Positions 1 through 14,875 are shown, numbered from the stretch's first letter. The stretch is DNA of 36,653 bases from Parasitella parasitica (GCA_025201805.1 MU619379.1:40731-77383), one strand, 5' to 3'. Numbers and translations are program-made. The notes: generated from the sequence alone by a model not told the origin.

Positions 1-33
1 ATACAAAAATGGTTTTTGAGCCTCTACTATTAT

Positions 34-135
34 GCAGTATCTCAGCTATTGATTCATATGTGGACATACGGAAGGTACCTATTATAGAATCATGCTTTTC
101 TCTTCAATTGAAAATAGGTGTTGCACTCATTTACA
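34..135 (+). repeat. Diverged repeat segment, copy 1
   Basis: This segment resembles 1517-1612 on the same strand. Shared words include GCTATTGATTCATAT, a GACATA block, TCAATTGAAA and ATAGGTG, in the same order and spacing. It lies just outside the part of the left inverted-repeat arm that can be compared with the right arm. I see no coding potential. It suggests the flanking repeat family is itself built of degenerate direct repeats about 1.48 kb apart. Confidence 0.5.
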
Positions 136-215
136 GTGAAAAAAGAGGCTGTAGATTGAATCTCAGCACTGTGTTTCCATTTGAGCGAAACCAGTTTCGA
201 GCTTTTTTTTGCATA

Positions 216-1270
216 GTTCATTGCTGGATATCTCATAAACGCAATAGGTATATCGGATATGTGTACTAAGTGCTTTATGGCAAAAAATAAATTCTGCATC
301 CAGCCATATAAATTACAACATTACAGAAACACCTTTTCTTATTACCAATTTTCAAATATTCAAAAAACGCCTTTTTTGATAGTTTTTGAGTAAATTCAAG
401 ACAATTTGGAGCACTTGCAGCTCTATAAAGTTGACCAAACACACCATAAGGTCAATACCTACACATCAATATTTTGTTCACAACTGTGGCTTTATTTTTA
501 CTGCCAAAAATCAAAATCTTGTCTCGACCAAAATGAATCTACAATATTCCGGTCCTATGTTTAGAGGGCCAAAATGAAGCCATTCAAAAGGGTAAAAATT
601 GATTCCGTTTTTCGAGATTTTTTTACTCCAAAATTGGTATTTTTTGACCAAATAAAAATCTTTTGGTAGCTATGTTGTAGTTCTATTTTTGTATTGCTAT
701 ATCATGTATTTTTATATACCATTTATTGCTCTAAAAGTTATGAAAATAAAATAAGCGTCTGCTAAAAACATATGAAAAAATATTTTTTTCTACCTATTCA
801 TTTAAAAACTAATACATCTAGTAGAGAATCAAATTTCAAAAAGATCTTAATAATAACTCAAGCCAGAGTGTCTTAGTGGTTTGTTGAGAAACTGGGGAAC
901 AAAGTTTAACGTAAAAAGACAAAATTGGCTCAAGCTTTTCAATTTCGAGCTTAAATACAACATTTTTAAAACTAGTAGGAGTGAAAAAACGTGCTTTATT
1001 ACTTTACTTAAAGACTTGAACTTGGTTCAGTTGCAAAATATGGTACTTGTTATAAGAACATATGCGGTGAAATCTGCTACATCTGCAAAATCTAATTTTG
1101 GCATTATCTCGACAGCAAAGATAGATATCGAGAATTGGAAGACGTAGTAATGTAGAGTTATTATATTAGTATTAGCCCGCATTCTTAGTTTGGACCTCGA
1201 ATCCGTACCTAAAAATGACCCTGAAGATCGACTCAAAGTCGAAAATTGAAAATCAAATCTGAGGTTTGGG
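216..1270 (+). repeat. Left arm of 1,055-bp inverted repeat
   Basis: The sequence matches the reverse complement of 35599-36653 over equal length (1,055 bp each), with identity above 90 percent by eye. Both arms even encode the same spurious 63-codon frame (386-577 here, 36292-36483 on the other strand), differing at a few residues. The match breaks sharply after GAGGTTTGGG at 1270. At the other edge the right arm is cut by the window end, so the true repeat is longer. It is A/T-rich with no long conserved reading frame and no domain I recognise. It is probably a dispersed non-coding repeat or the non-coding part of a transposon. Confidence 0.85.
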
Positions 1271-1883
1271 GTCCAAACATAGCAAAATCTGAAAAATGGT
1301 CAGAGATGCATGAAACTCGGATATGTTGTAGAATTGTGCAAAAAAAGAAGATTTTGGCTGAAGGTTGTGTCTCTATCACTTAATAGTTTGTAAAGATATC
1401 GGAAATTGCATTATAGGCCTTTAAGCGGGGGAAAAGGTGGTATTTATGATTAGGGGGCATTTATTTAACCAAGCCATGAAGCTACACATAAAAATAGCTT
1501 CTAAAGTCATATTTTACAGCATCTTCGCTATTGATTCATATCAAGACATAACCAGATTGTTTATGGAGCTCATGTTTTGCTCCTCAATTGAAATAGGTGC
1601 TTCACTGCTAGAAGCTACATTCGCAGTATCAAAATCTCGTTCAAAATAGAATCTTCGTTTTAACTTTGTTAAGTATTCATATATTTGTATTAATTAGTTT
1701 TGATTTATTTAATGCCGACTTGTCAAAAATCAAACAAACTGAAATGGAATTGAAAAAATCCAAAGAGAGCATTTGTAAGCTTTATTCCTCTTTGGATTTT
1801 GTTTATTTTGCTGTATTCTTTGTAACGGTATAGTTTGCTATATTTACTAGAGTGTCGTTTTTGTGCATTATATACATTAATTA
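1271..1883. other. Intergenic, repeat-derived
   Basis: No gene is visible. The stretch holds the second diverged direct-repeat segment (1517-1612). Around 1745-1800 are two similar short phrases in opposite orientation (AATCCAAAGAG and CTCTTTGGATT), which can form an imperfect hairpin just downstream of the GTPBP1-like gene on the minus strand. Confidence 0.5.
1517..1612 (+). repeat. Diverged repeat segment, copy 2
   Basis: This is the partner of 34-135 in direct orientation. The shared blocks keep their order, but substitutions and small gaps are frequent, so it is an older duplicate than the inverted-repeat pair. Confidence 0.5.
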
Positions 1884-3901
1884 TTAACTATTAGAGGGAA
1901 TTAAACGAGTGACGCGACCCAGACATTTCGATTTGCCTTCCATGAACAATATTTGAGCACCTAAACGCAAATAACAAGGTTCATACATGAATCTAAATGT
2001 ACATTTTCCTTGCTGGCCAGACGAAATTACGTTCGCTGTTGGATATGTAGATGAATTCAAGTCCAAGTCTACCATATTTTTGACCAGTTGATCATCATCA
2101 TCACCGCTGTCATTTGACGAAACAAATAATAATTTTATAACTCTTGCGTGCTGTCGTATGGACCCAGAATGAATTATACCACATGTACCCGTAGAAACAC
2201 CTGTTGCATGATATAATACCATCAAATCTGCTTCAAATTCTACGTAGCTTTCTGCTTTATCTGTTCTAATTAAAACCATGCCTTTGTGCACTTTCCAGTC
2301 ATTAAGGTGCCCCAATGCGAGCGTCACTGTCTGTCCACAGTGTACAAAAGGTACCGCCATTCTATGTTTATGGATGGATTTCACTTGTGCTTGAATGAAT
2401 TCACCTTTTGCATTAGGACCCAGATGATACGATCGCTGATCTTTGACATTGATACGACCCTGACAAAGAACACCACCAACCACAGTGCCTACATCTATAT
2501 AGAAATTAGAAATATTCACAAGAAAACTTCAAGCAATGCATACCTGGCAATATATATACATCCTCAATTTGGAATTCTGCAGGCTCTTCGAGTAACTCGT
2601 CGTAGTCCAACCGGGTAGGTTTTGGTAAACAATTGAAAAATTTGGTCAATAAATTCATGTTGGAGCCAGTGACGTTTGAAACCATAAAGATTGGCAGCTC
2701 AGGGCCTCTTCTGCCTGCAAAACGAGAGGCACAAGTAATCACATCGTTGTCGTTTTGTACAACTACCGGTACTTTTCTCATCCAAGGTGACTTCAATATG
2801 GCCAGTAAGGAGCACAACGTTCGCCGCAGTTGATCTTGTGTTGCTAGATCGCCTTTCGTGATTACAACAAAGACAGGCACATCCAACATGACGGCAATGG
2901 ACAAATGTTCTCGGGTCATATCAGAGATACTACCGGTATTACCTGCAATAACTAGACACGCATAGTCTGGAGCATAGCCCATAAGTCCAGAAATAGTAGT
3001 ACGGAGGTACTTGGGGTAGCCACATGTATCCAAGAATGCAACAATTTTACTACTGCATTCGCAAACGTGTTCCCAGGTGCTAACATTAGTGGTTGCATAG
3101 TTGATAAGTTTTCCCTCAGAGTCATATCCGATAATTTCGTGCGATATAGATGAGCTTCTGCCTGATTCTAATTCGTGCCGATGCCGCAGTAGGTTCAATC
3201 GTGCTCGTCCTCGCCCATTATCTTTGGCTCCATGTGATAAATGTCCCAAGAGTGTAGATTTTCCAGCTCCTAATCCTCCTACTAGGACAATACGAATATC
3301 CGTAAATCGCTGACTATCATCCTCATTAGGTCGTTTTCTAACTAATATCTCTGCCACTTTGCGTGTCTTTGCATTATGTATGCTGCTGCCAGGGAGTGTA
3401 AATTCTCTCAGAACGGAAACATCAGCTTCCAGCGCTTTTGCCATTTTTCGCAATGTGCTAATTGATATCTCCATCTCTTCAATAGTTAGTCCTAAATTTG
3501 AGTGTTTAAGAAAAAAAGAAAGATTCTAATTTTTTTTAGAGAGACAATTACCTTTGATGGTACCATCATCATTTACTCCAATTTCATAAAGGGCTTCTCC
3601 ATTTCCTTCAGATAACCTTTACGCACAAAATTAATCTTTCTGATCAAGTAGGATGATTTATATCAGCTTACCTCCATTTCATTTGCGTTATGAGATGTTC
3701 TAAGCGCTCAATTGAAGGATTCACCAACTTGAGCTGCATTGCACTTTAGGTTAAAAGTTTCTGCATAATAGTCAACAAAATATCCTGCAAACTTGCCTTG
3801 TATTCTATATTCCCTTCATCGTCTATTTCTGGAGGTAATGTGCCATGAGGGTAACATTTAGATAATAAAGATATTACAGATCCATCAGAGTCCTTTGCCA
3901 T
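1884..3901 (-). CDS. GTPBP1/GTPBP2-family GTPase (diverged)
   Basis: Five exons: 3797-3901, 3672-3733, 3552-3616, 2544-3491, 1884-2494, giving 596 aa. The order follows GTPBP1: an N-terminal LPPE/GNIEYK segment, SIERLEHLITQMKWR, YEIGVNDDG, then the G domain from about residue 143 and two beta-barrel domains (DVGTVVGG near 406, SGSIRQ further on). P-loop GGLGAGKS is at 149-156, switch I GRSSSI near 188, G3 DTCGYPKY at 232-239 and G4 TKGD at 289-292. Relatives are EF-Tu-like translational GTPases implicated in mRNA decay and ribosome rescue. Oddities: the family Asp in G1 is Gly, the switch-I Thr is Ser, and the DxxGH His is Tyr236. Intron 1 (3734-3796) starts with GCAAGT, not GT. ATG 3901 is chosen because family similarity begins there; the in-frame upstream codons to 3967 are not family-like. 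Confidence 0.85.
3734..3796 (-). other. GC-AG intron in the GTPBP1-like gene
   Basis: Read on the minus strand the exon ends ACAAG and the intron begins GCAAGT and ends TGCAG. Removing it joins EYK to LKLVNPSIERLEH, the family sequence. No GT donor nearby keeps the frame. A TTTTAACC branch-like site lies upstream of the acceptor. Confidence 0.8.
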
Positions 3902-4152
3902 TGGTATTATAAAGTATTGTTGTTTGTAATAATAAAGTAAAGAACAGTAGACAATGAATGCTTCCACATTTTATACAGTGAGAATGGTAAATTTTGTCAC
4001 TTTGAGAAAATTTAAATGTCCGTTATTATTACTCATAATGCATATACATCCTGTTGACCTTGTGATGAACAATATATATTATATATATATTACATATTGT
4101 GTATTCTTGATTAGAAGTTTATTGGTATTCTTTTATTTCGTGAAGAAACAAC

Positions 4153-5379
4153 TTAATAGCCATGTTTAGAGTCAAAATAATTGGAGGCTGCAGCCACTGT
4201 CATGCTGGTTATCAAGTCCCTATGAGCATTCTTGTCAGTCTCTTCTTCTGAACCTCGTTCTTGTAACAACTTGACGAGCTATATCAGAGAAAATCATCAG
4301 TCAAAATATGTGATAAAGATATTATATGTATGATATTACCTCTTTAACAGCATAACTAGCGATCAGCTTTTTGGCAGTAGCATGATGCACTTCTTCTCCA
4401 TCTTCTTTTTGCTTCTTTTCCCAAATATTGACAGCTTCATAAGCAGCAGCAGCAGCAATAAGTTCATAACTGTGTAGGCTTTAGATCAAGTATGTGAATT
4501 AGCATCGTGAAAATCTTTTAACCTTTACCTGGCCTTTGACTTTTTCTCCTTGTACACTTTCTTGTTGGCTTCTTCCAGTTCTTTTTCGGATAAAACTTCA
4601 CGTTTTTTGTGTCCCCAGCCCTCCCATTTACCAAACCAGGCCTTCATACGTTCGCGCTTACTATCATCTTCATCTTCATCATCTGAATCAATCATTTTTC
4701 GAGGGTCTGCTAGCTCGATAGTCCAAAGTTGGTTTTTGGCTTCTTCTAAAGGCTTCTTTTTATAGACCATTACACGAGCATCTTCGTTGATATCTTCATG
4801 ACGGATGTCGACAACTAGATCAGGGTCGGATAAAGCATAGATGTAGCCGGTCTCGGCTTCATATCCGAAGCGTTGGTCGTTAGCCTAATAATTCAAAAGT
4901 ATACATATTGCGTTAGTAGATGTTGCAATATGGCATTAAGCTACTAACGGCATCTTGCTCTTTCATTTTATCCAGGTAAAGACGACATTCTTTCGTGATA
5001 ATGGCTGAAAAAGAACGGGTTAGTGCTTGATATTCCCAGCCCATGTAAAAAGTAGACTTTTACCAAGAAAGCTTTCTGATCTGTTGATATCCAAAACAAG
5101 ACCTTCTTCCTTGTTAGTCAAGAAACCATCTTGGTGAATCCACAGTTGAGCGTCTCTTTCAGGGGAGACAGGCTTCTTGGTAGCCATGACAACTTTTGGA
5201 TGCGATCTATATAGGTGTTGGAGAGCGAATGTTGAATAACAAAAGAAGATGGACCATTAGGATGGGCATACTTACATTGAGCCTTCAGGGCTGCCTCGAA
5301 TATCAAGAACGAGACCATTCAGTTTAGAAACAATGTAAAAGTATCCCAAAGGAAAAGCAGTGTTTCCAGGTACAGTCAT
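4153..5379 (-). CDS. Beta-trefoil (ricin B-like) plus DUF3759/CipC-like fusion
   Basis: Six exons: 5276-5379, 5064-5206, 4949-5004, 4529-4884, 4340-4469, 4153-4278, giving 304 aa. Residues 1 to about 165 carry three trefoil-like repeats: YFYIVSKLNGLVLDIRG, then AQLWIHQDGFLTNKEEGLVL, then GYIYALSDPDLVVDIR and NQLWTIELAD. This is the pattern of ricin B/CBM13-type lectin domains. An acidic linker follows (DSDDEDEDDSKRER, about 175-190), then a Trp/Gly-rich piece (WFGKWEGWG). The C-terminal 90 residues (YELIAAAAYEAVN ... HHATAKKLIASYA) resemble the DUF3759/CipC family of small fungal proteins of unknown role. There is no signal peptide, so it is probably cytosolic. It may bind sugar or another ligand, but I infer no function. 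The DUF3759 assignment is from memory of the motif and is moderate. Confidence 0.72.
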
Positions 5380-5716
5380 TTTCTTTTGCAGTTAAAGAAT
5401 AAAAAGAAAAAAAAAAAGGGGGGGGGGAGGGAAGGATGGGGATTCTCATATCAATCAAGCTTTTTGAATGTAGCACATTGCATATAGACAGCTAAGCCAA
5501 GAGGATAGACTAATACAGAAAGTTTAGACTTTCCTTCTCTATATGACAACATCCTCTCAATATTTAGCCATGTTTCACAATCCTTCTTTAAGCTTACGAA
5601 CCAGACAGATGTTACCCTCATTGTGACTCCACGATTATGTAGCCATCAAATATCATTTCGCGTTGTACGTGGTTTACCGCGTTTCTCTCTCTCTCTCTTT
5701 TTATTTTTTAAACGTC
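5380..5716. promoter_or_regulatory. Divergent spacer with A11-G10 tract
   Basis: This 337-bp region separates the start codons of the beta-trefoil gene (minus) and SMC3 (plus) and must hold both promoters. On the plus strand an A-run (5407-5417) runs into a G-run (5418-5427). For the minus-strand gene this is a C-then-T tract about 40 nt before its ATG. A CT-rich run near 5686-5700 lies just upstream of SMC3. I see no clear TATA box. Confidence 0.5.
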
Positions 5717-9931
<4,215 letters not shown>

Positions 9932-10026
9932 TCAAGTCAAGTGTAACAACAATAAATCCATATATAAAAAATTTTTTTTTTTTTGTTTATTATCGATTGC
10001 TATATGTATTTGTATATATTGTGTAT

Positions 10027-10416
10027 TTACATAAAGAATATGGCTCCTTTTGCTCTTTCCTTTTCATTAAATTCAAAAGGAAAAGCCATTACCAACAAGT
10101 TTTCATGGTCTCTATCGTTTTCTTCCATCAACGAGTCTTGATCTTCTTCTACCATTAATTCATCAAAGCAGGTATCCAACCATATCTGCTCTTCTTGGAT
10201 CAACTGGTTTGCTTTGATTAGACTGGAAGACAAAAGTAGTACATTTCTTATTAATAATTGATGTCGTAAAGTGTTTTTTGTTGAGTTTAATTTATAAACA
10301 GATATTTCTGCTAGATGATAAAGGTTTTCATAGTAATCTTGCTGAGATTGTTGGGATTGTTGGGATTGTTGGGATTGCTGCGATTGATGAGTTTGCTGTA
10401 GTTCTTCTTCATTCAT
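10027..10416 (-). CDS. Small acidic protein, putative SERTA domain
   Basis: A single exon of 129 aa. The N-terminus is a Gln/Ser repeat (five SQQ units from about residue 12). Residues 30-70 contain LAEISVYKLN followed by LRHQLLIRNVLLL. This fits the SERTA pattern (L..S..KL ... LRh.vLi.N.L) of animal transcription co-regulators. The C-terminal half is strongly acidic (DELMVEEDQDSLMEENDRD), like the SERTAD activation region. It is convergent with SMC3, with 95 bp between stop codons. The similarity is short and recognised by eye only; otherwise it is a hypothetical protein. An extra 5' exon cannot be excluded. Confidence 0.55.
   Translation of the reverse strand: MNEEELQQTHQSQQSQQSQQSQQSQQDYYENLYHLAEISVYKLNSTKNTLRHQLLIRNVLLLSSSLIKANQLIQEEQIWLDTCFDELMVEEDQDSLMEENDRDHENLLVMAFPFEFNEKERAKGAIFFM
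10344..10386 (-). repeat. 9-bp tandem repeat coding SQQ units
   Basis: On the plus strand TTGGGATTG recurs in tandem within the coding region. On the coding strand it encodes repeated Ser-Gln-Gln. Length variation between strains is likely. Confidence 0.8.
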
Positions 10417-10911
10417 CTCATCATAGATTGATTTTTATATTTTGTAATATGAAATATAAAAATGAGAAGAGAGATAAGAAACTAGGGAAAAAAACCAATG
10501 TTTAAATAATCTTTTTAAAAAAAAAGGAGTGAATCACCATATCTATGCATCGTGATATTCATTAATTCAAGTTTTGCGTTAATTGTTGCTCATCTTTACA
10601 CAACATGATTCGCTCATATTCGTCAACACCATTGGTTCTTTTTAAACTATTTTATCACTTTTGGCAATAGTGTGAATACATGATCAGGCAAATGATCGCT
10701 GTCAAAAAATAAATCTCCCAGTTTCCCTTCCAAACGTGTGTGCCACAATCGTAATTTTTCGTGGATGAGAGAGTCAAGTTTTTTATTTTATTTTCATATA
10801 GACATAGAATGTGCTTAAATGGCGTAACTCTCGTCTCCTTTCATATCCATTGACAGAGTGAGATTTCTATTATTATCTCACGTGTGATGGGTTTTTGCCC
10901 TTCCCCTGATG
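10417..10911. other. Intergenic, no gene seen
   Basis: This 495-bp A/T-rich spacer lies upstream of the SERTA-like gene and downstream of the septin-like gene, both on the minus strand. It presumably carries the promoter of the former. I found no RNA gene or strong repeat. Confidence 0.5.
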
Positions 10912-12410
10912 TTAGTAATACGTCCACCAATTCCAATTTTGATAACAAATAAATAATGATAAAATGATAGATAAAGCAATCCAAAATGGAGAGTGTGTCA
11001 TGGGGTGCATTTGTGCTGGTATATGTTGTAGTGCTCCTGCTGATGGCGATGGTGGCAGTGATGATCGCTGGAGCTGTTGGTATCTGACAAGTAATTTGTT
11101 TTCGCTGTCTAGTTGTACGAGTGAACCAATTTCTTTTAAAATCAACTCGCTTCTTCGTTCCTTGCTTAATGTTTGAATTTCTTGTTTCAATTTTTGTTCT
11201 TGAAGAAGCATTTCTTTCTCCATACTACGGCGTCTTTCGCTTACATATTGTGAAATGCGTATATTATGCTTTTGTTGCTCTTGCTGAAGCGAAGAAGAAG
11301 AAGAAGTGGTGGTGGTAGTGGTGGCCGTAGATGAGGAATTGGTCGAAAATGAGTTGCATAATTGTTTCCACACCATAAATTTCTGCGTTGTGTCTGATCT
11401 GAGCAGTTTTGACTGTATTAAAGCTTGTTTTATATATACTAGTCCATGAAATGAAGATCTTTTGTTAGTAGACCAGTCCAGCACAAAAGGAGGACAATAA
11501 GGGTGCGACAGAGGCTGTTTACAGGCGGAAAGAAGATCTTCAAATGTATCGTAACCAAGGCGATTAATTTTGATTGAGTTCTGTTGTATCGTTTTTAAAA
11601 TCGCTGTTCTTTGTTCGATCATTGCTTCTGGTTTAAGGGAAAGGTCAGGCTGAATGATCACGGGTATAATGTTGACCAGGTCATGAATTGATCGCATGTA
11701 TTCTATATCGACTTGTTTTAGGCGTCCCATAATGAGGTAAAGACAGGCGTCAACATGACAAAGTGCATCACTGGATTGATTTACCATAAAAGACAGCATT
11801 TCGTCCTGTATGCTATTGTTGAACAGTTGTGTTGTCTTTTCAAATTGCGTTTCAAGATATGATTTAACATGAGAGAATACAATCTCGGCCTATAATAAAT
11901 GTGCCTGTATTAAAATCAAGAATCTAGACACACACCAGAATATGTGTGCTGTTTTACCCTAAGTAATGCACCATAACCACAAGTATCTATGACACAAAAA
12001 TCTGAATTCTTGGATAGCACTTCGATAGGTTTGAGCATTGGACTAGTTGGATGGTCCCCCTCGGGTATGGGTGTTGTAGATGTTAGAGCGTGAACCAATG
12101 ATGTCTTTCCAATGCCTATTTGTAATAGAAGTTTTGATTAAAATCAAAGTCAAGCTTGTTGCTATATACAACAGTTACCTGAATCACCGCAGACTATCAG
12201 CCGGAATTGGTGATGTGTTTGATCTAATGATTTGACCTTTGGTGTTACCAATACGTTCATGCTTTTACTGTCATGTTGACGTTTTGCATCAGTTTGCTTT
12301 CGATACTGCGAGAATTGATGTTGGAATTTCTTTGGTTCAGTGGATTCGTTTATGCTGATGATACCGAAATTAAATTCTTTCGATTGATGGTCTACTGATG
12401 AAATTGACAT
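10912..12410 (-). CDS. Septin-like GTPase with C-terminal membrane anchor
   Basis: Three exons: 12179-12410, 11958-12115, 10912-11889, giving 455 aa. The P-loop GDSGIGKTS is at 75-83 and G3 DTCGYG at 121-126. The stretch DACLYLIMGRLKQVDIEYM followed by LVNIIPVI matches the septin core, where conventional septins read CLYFI...LKPLDIEFM and VNIVPVIAKAD. G4 is degenerate (IIQPD, no AKAD). A Ser/Thr-rich run (about 290-310) precedes a charged Gln/Glu coiled-coil-like segment (about 315-390). The last 25 residues (SPFWIALSIILSLFICYQNW and WWTYY) look like a tail anchor. Conventional fungal septins have no such segment. It probably acts at an internal membrane. Whether it polymerises with septins is unknown. 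Confidence 0.75.
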
Positions 12411-12584
12411 GAAGGATGTGCTGCGGATCCAATTCTACTTTTTGATATGCAAACAAGGGGAATTTATAAAGAGAAAAGAAGAAAAAAAAAAAAAGTGAAA
12501 GGTGGAAAAAGGAGCCAAATATATACGGTATATCAACGTTGAAGAACATTATGCAAATCACATGATTGAAATGATGATCACACG

Positions 12585-13005
12585 CTAATTTTTATTTATG
12601 GATTCTTTGATATTGTCTACAAGGTGCTTATTCCATAAACCAGCAACCTTGGATCCAATGTCTACCTTAACCAAAGATTGCGCTGCACTCATGATTTGCG
12701 CATTCCAAGAGTCCTTCACTGCAGGTAAATTTAATTAAACACACGCTATCTGACCCTCACATGGATCTAAACATGCAAATATTACCTGATGGCACTAGTC
12801 GGTTGGACATATATTTTTGAGAGTCGGATATGTAACTCCTGCTACTACCAAAAGTGGGGTCAATTACTGCTTTCTCCAGCGTGGATTTGGCATCTTCTAA
12901 ACGAGTTTTGATATCATTTTGATCTTGTGATAAGTCGCTTTTAAACTTGTATGTAATTGCTGTAGCAGCAGCTAATCCTGTGAGCAATGGAACAAATCTA
13001 GGCAT
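12585..13005 (-). CDS. Putative MICOS subunit MIC12/AIM5-like
   Basis: Two exons: 12786-13005 and 12585-12718, giving 117 aa. An N-terminal hydrophobic segment (LLTGLAAATAITYKF, about 7-21) is followed by a helix with QNDIKTRLEDAKSTLEKA. The C-terminal half holds VKDSWNAQIMSAAQSLV. This is the layout of the MIC12/AIM5 (QIL1-related) family: one inner-membrane helix and an intermembrane-space tail with a KxxWN motif. Such proteins link the MIC10 and MIC60 modules at cristae junctions. The family is short and weakly conserved, so the call is by architecture and motif. A purine/pyrimidine-rich leader precedes the ATG. Confidence 0.55.
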
Positions 13006-14317
13006 TCTGCTTTTTTATTTTGAATGAAGAAAAGGAAAAGAGTCTCGAGTCCCGTCCCTCCATCTCTTTTTGCCACCGTATGTGGTGTTTCCTGGTTGTT
13101 ACTCCACACCATTTTTGATGACGGCATCTCGTTGGACTATATTGCCCATTACACACTGAATTTCAATTCATCTCCTCATACCTTATGCATACATTTGTGA
13201 ATAGTGAGGGAAGGACAGATTCTAATTGACAGTCAAAACGGATCTACAGATGTACGGCATTTCCATGATGTTCATGCCGATATTACATGTAATATATTCA
13301 TGAAACATGTGCCAGCAATGCGCACGGATTACAGGTACCACTAAGATGTCTGACATGAGTAGGGTGATTCAATTGTATTGCATGTGCCGCTTTAAAAAGG
13401 GAGAGGGGGGGGGGAACGGTCTTCAAGTGTCTGCATTGGGGTGTAAAATGACCAAAGATGTGTTTTGTAGTTGTTTAAAAATAAACTGTATATTTGGGAA
13501 AGATGCAGTAGATTCGTGGTTTTACATTCGCTGCATCTTGTTACATTTGATTAAACCTTGTTTTAAATACTCCCCAGTCTTCATTATTAGATTCATTGTA
13601 GGTCGTTTCATTCTTTATGATCATGAGATGACGCATGAAAAAGTTGAATATTCTGATCAGTTTTTGGCGATTGCTTGGCCTCAAGACTTGATTAACTGAA
13701 GACAAGCTGCAAGTTTGTCTTGAACCCGCAATACTGTTCTCATTGGGAATCCATGTTTATGTGAATGCAACAGTCGGAATAGAAGGTGGCCCTGTAAAAA
13801 TGTGCCATCATACATGACATAAATCTTGTGATTGATTTTTACATTGTATTTGAAAAACCAGCAATTTCAGAATGTAGAAATGGTTTATTAGCTCAAGGTA
13901 GCTCATCCTGGCAAAGTCCAAAAGCGGTAGTTACTTTCTGGAACATTATTCTCGACTTTTTTTGATCAATCAAAAAAACATGGTCGATTACGAGAGGGTA
14001 TCACCCTCATGAACTATTTGAAAATTTGAAATTGTGCAACAAAACCATGCTGTTTGTGATGGTGGTAGAGTATAGTTTTAAAAGGTCACCACAAGTAGTG
14101 CTCCAGGCTGTCCGCCTGCTTTACGTCTGGAGTAAAAAATATGAATGTTTGGTGAAACATGGCCCCATTTATCAGAAAGTTTACGTTCTTTAAACAGTAG
14201 TATTTTTTGCAAGAACATCGTCTCGAATTTATCTTTTACAATCACATTTTGGTGGTAGTGATAATCTCAAGCCAGCGGTAGTATGAGATTCTGCAGGCGC
14301 CTTTATTTTATTACAAG
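13006..14317. other. 1.3-kb spacer without convincing gene
   Basis: The spacer between two minus-strand genes holds a G-run (about 13404-13414), a short palindrome near ATTACATGTAAT (about 13283-13294) and a perfect 10-bp-arm inverted repeat at 13957-13978. The longest open frame (13307-13699, plus) has no domain, many Cys and Phe, and no splice or homology support. I see no tRNA or transposase. Confidence 0.5.
13957..13978. repeat. Perfect A/T inverted repeat
   Basis: Arms TTTTTTTGAT and ATCAAAAAAA flank a 2-nt centre. It could be a hairpin or a decayed transposon junction. There is nothing else to support a function. Confidence 0.6.
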
Positions 14318-14875
14318 CTAGTCTTTTGGGCAGGTTTGACATTCCTCTGGGTTCTGTTGGTCAGTTTTCCGATCAGAATGGCCCAACGATTTGTTTGGGG
14401 CAATAATTTCCTTTACAAGTTGTTTCTAATACATCTTGTTAAACAATATACACAAGTCGCAGAATATTAAATGTTACCAATTCTTTCATTTCAGGGAACC
14501 TATGCGTTATCTTTCTATCCCAAATAACAGCTATACATATAAACGTGTTTAATGTCATCTGGAGACAAGATAAAGCAGTAGTCCAACTTACCATCATTTA
14601 CTTTGACAGTAAAGATACCAACGCCTCCAGGTATTAACGCAAACTCCCCAATCTCATTTTCAAATGTTGTGAGTAATTCTTGGCCCATCCACGCTACAAT
14701 ATTCACAGTCGGAGGTGAGTGAGAACATATATGCTGTGTACATCTTGTTTACCTGCGCGCATCATCCAACGACATTTAGGACAATACTATGTATGTTTAG
14801 TTTTTAATTGTACTGCGGCAGTATGCAATAATTTACTTCAATAGACACTCTTGGCTTAGTAACTTGTTCAGCCAT
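14318..14875 (-). CDS. SelW-like Rdx family protein, CxxC form
   Basis: Five exons: 14837-14875, 14753-14786, 14592-14693, 14478-14530, 14318-14425, giving 111 aa. The assembled protein begins MAEQVTKPRVSIEYCPKCRW, continues WMGQELLTTFENEIGEFAL and GGVGIFTV, and ends with WDRK, FPEMKELKQLVK and IAPNKSLGHSDRKT. This is the Rdx/SelT-SelW thioredoxin-like fold with redox motif C15-P-K-C18 (Cys form, not selenocysteine). Relatives are small cytosolic oxidoreductases of uncertain substrate. The five short exons are individually tiny but join into a complete, typically sized family member. ATG 14875 is used because the family begins there; an in-frame ATG at 14992 would add a non-family extension. 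It is divergent from the TPR gene with 154 bp between. Confidence 0.88.

Noticed and set aside
13307-13699. 130-codon plus-strand frame as a gene
   Set aside because: No domain, no splice support, odd composition and no homology I can recall.
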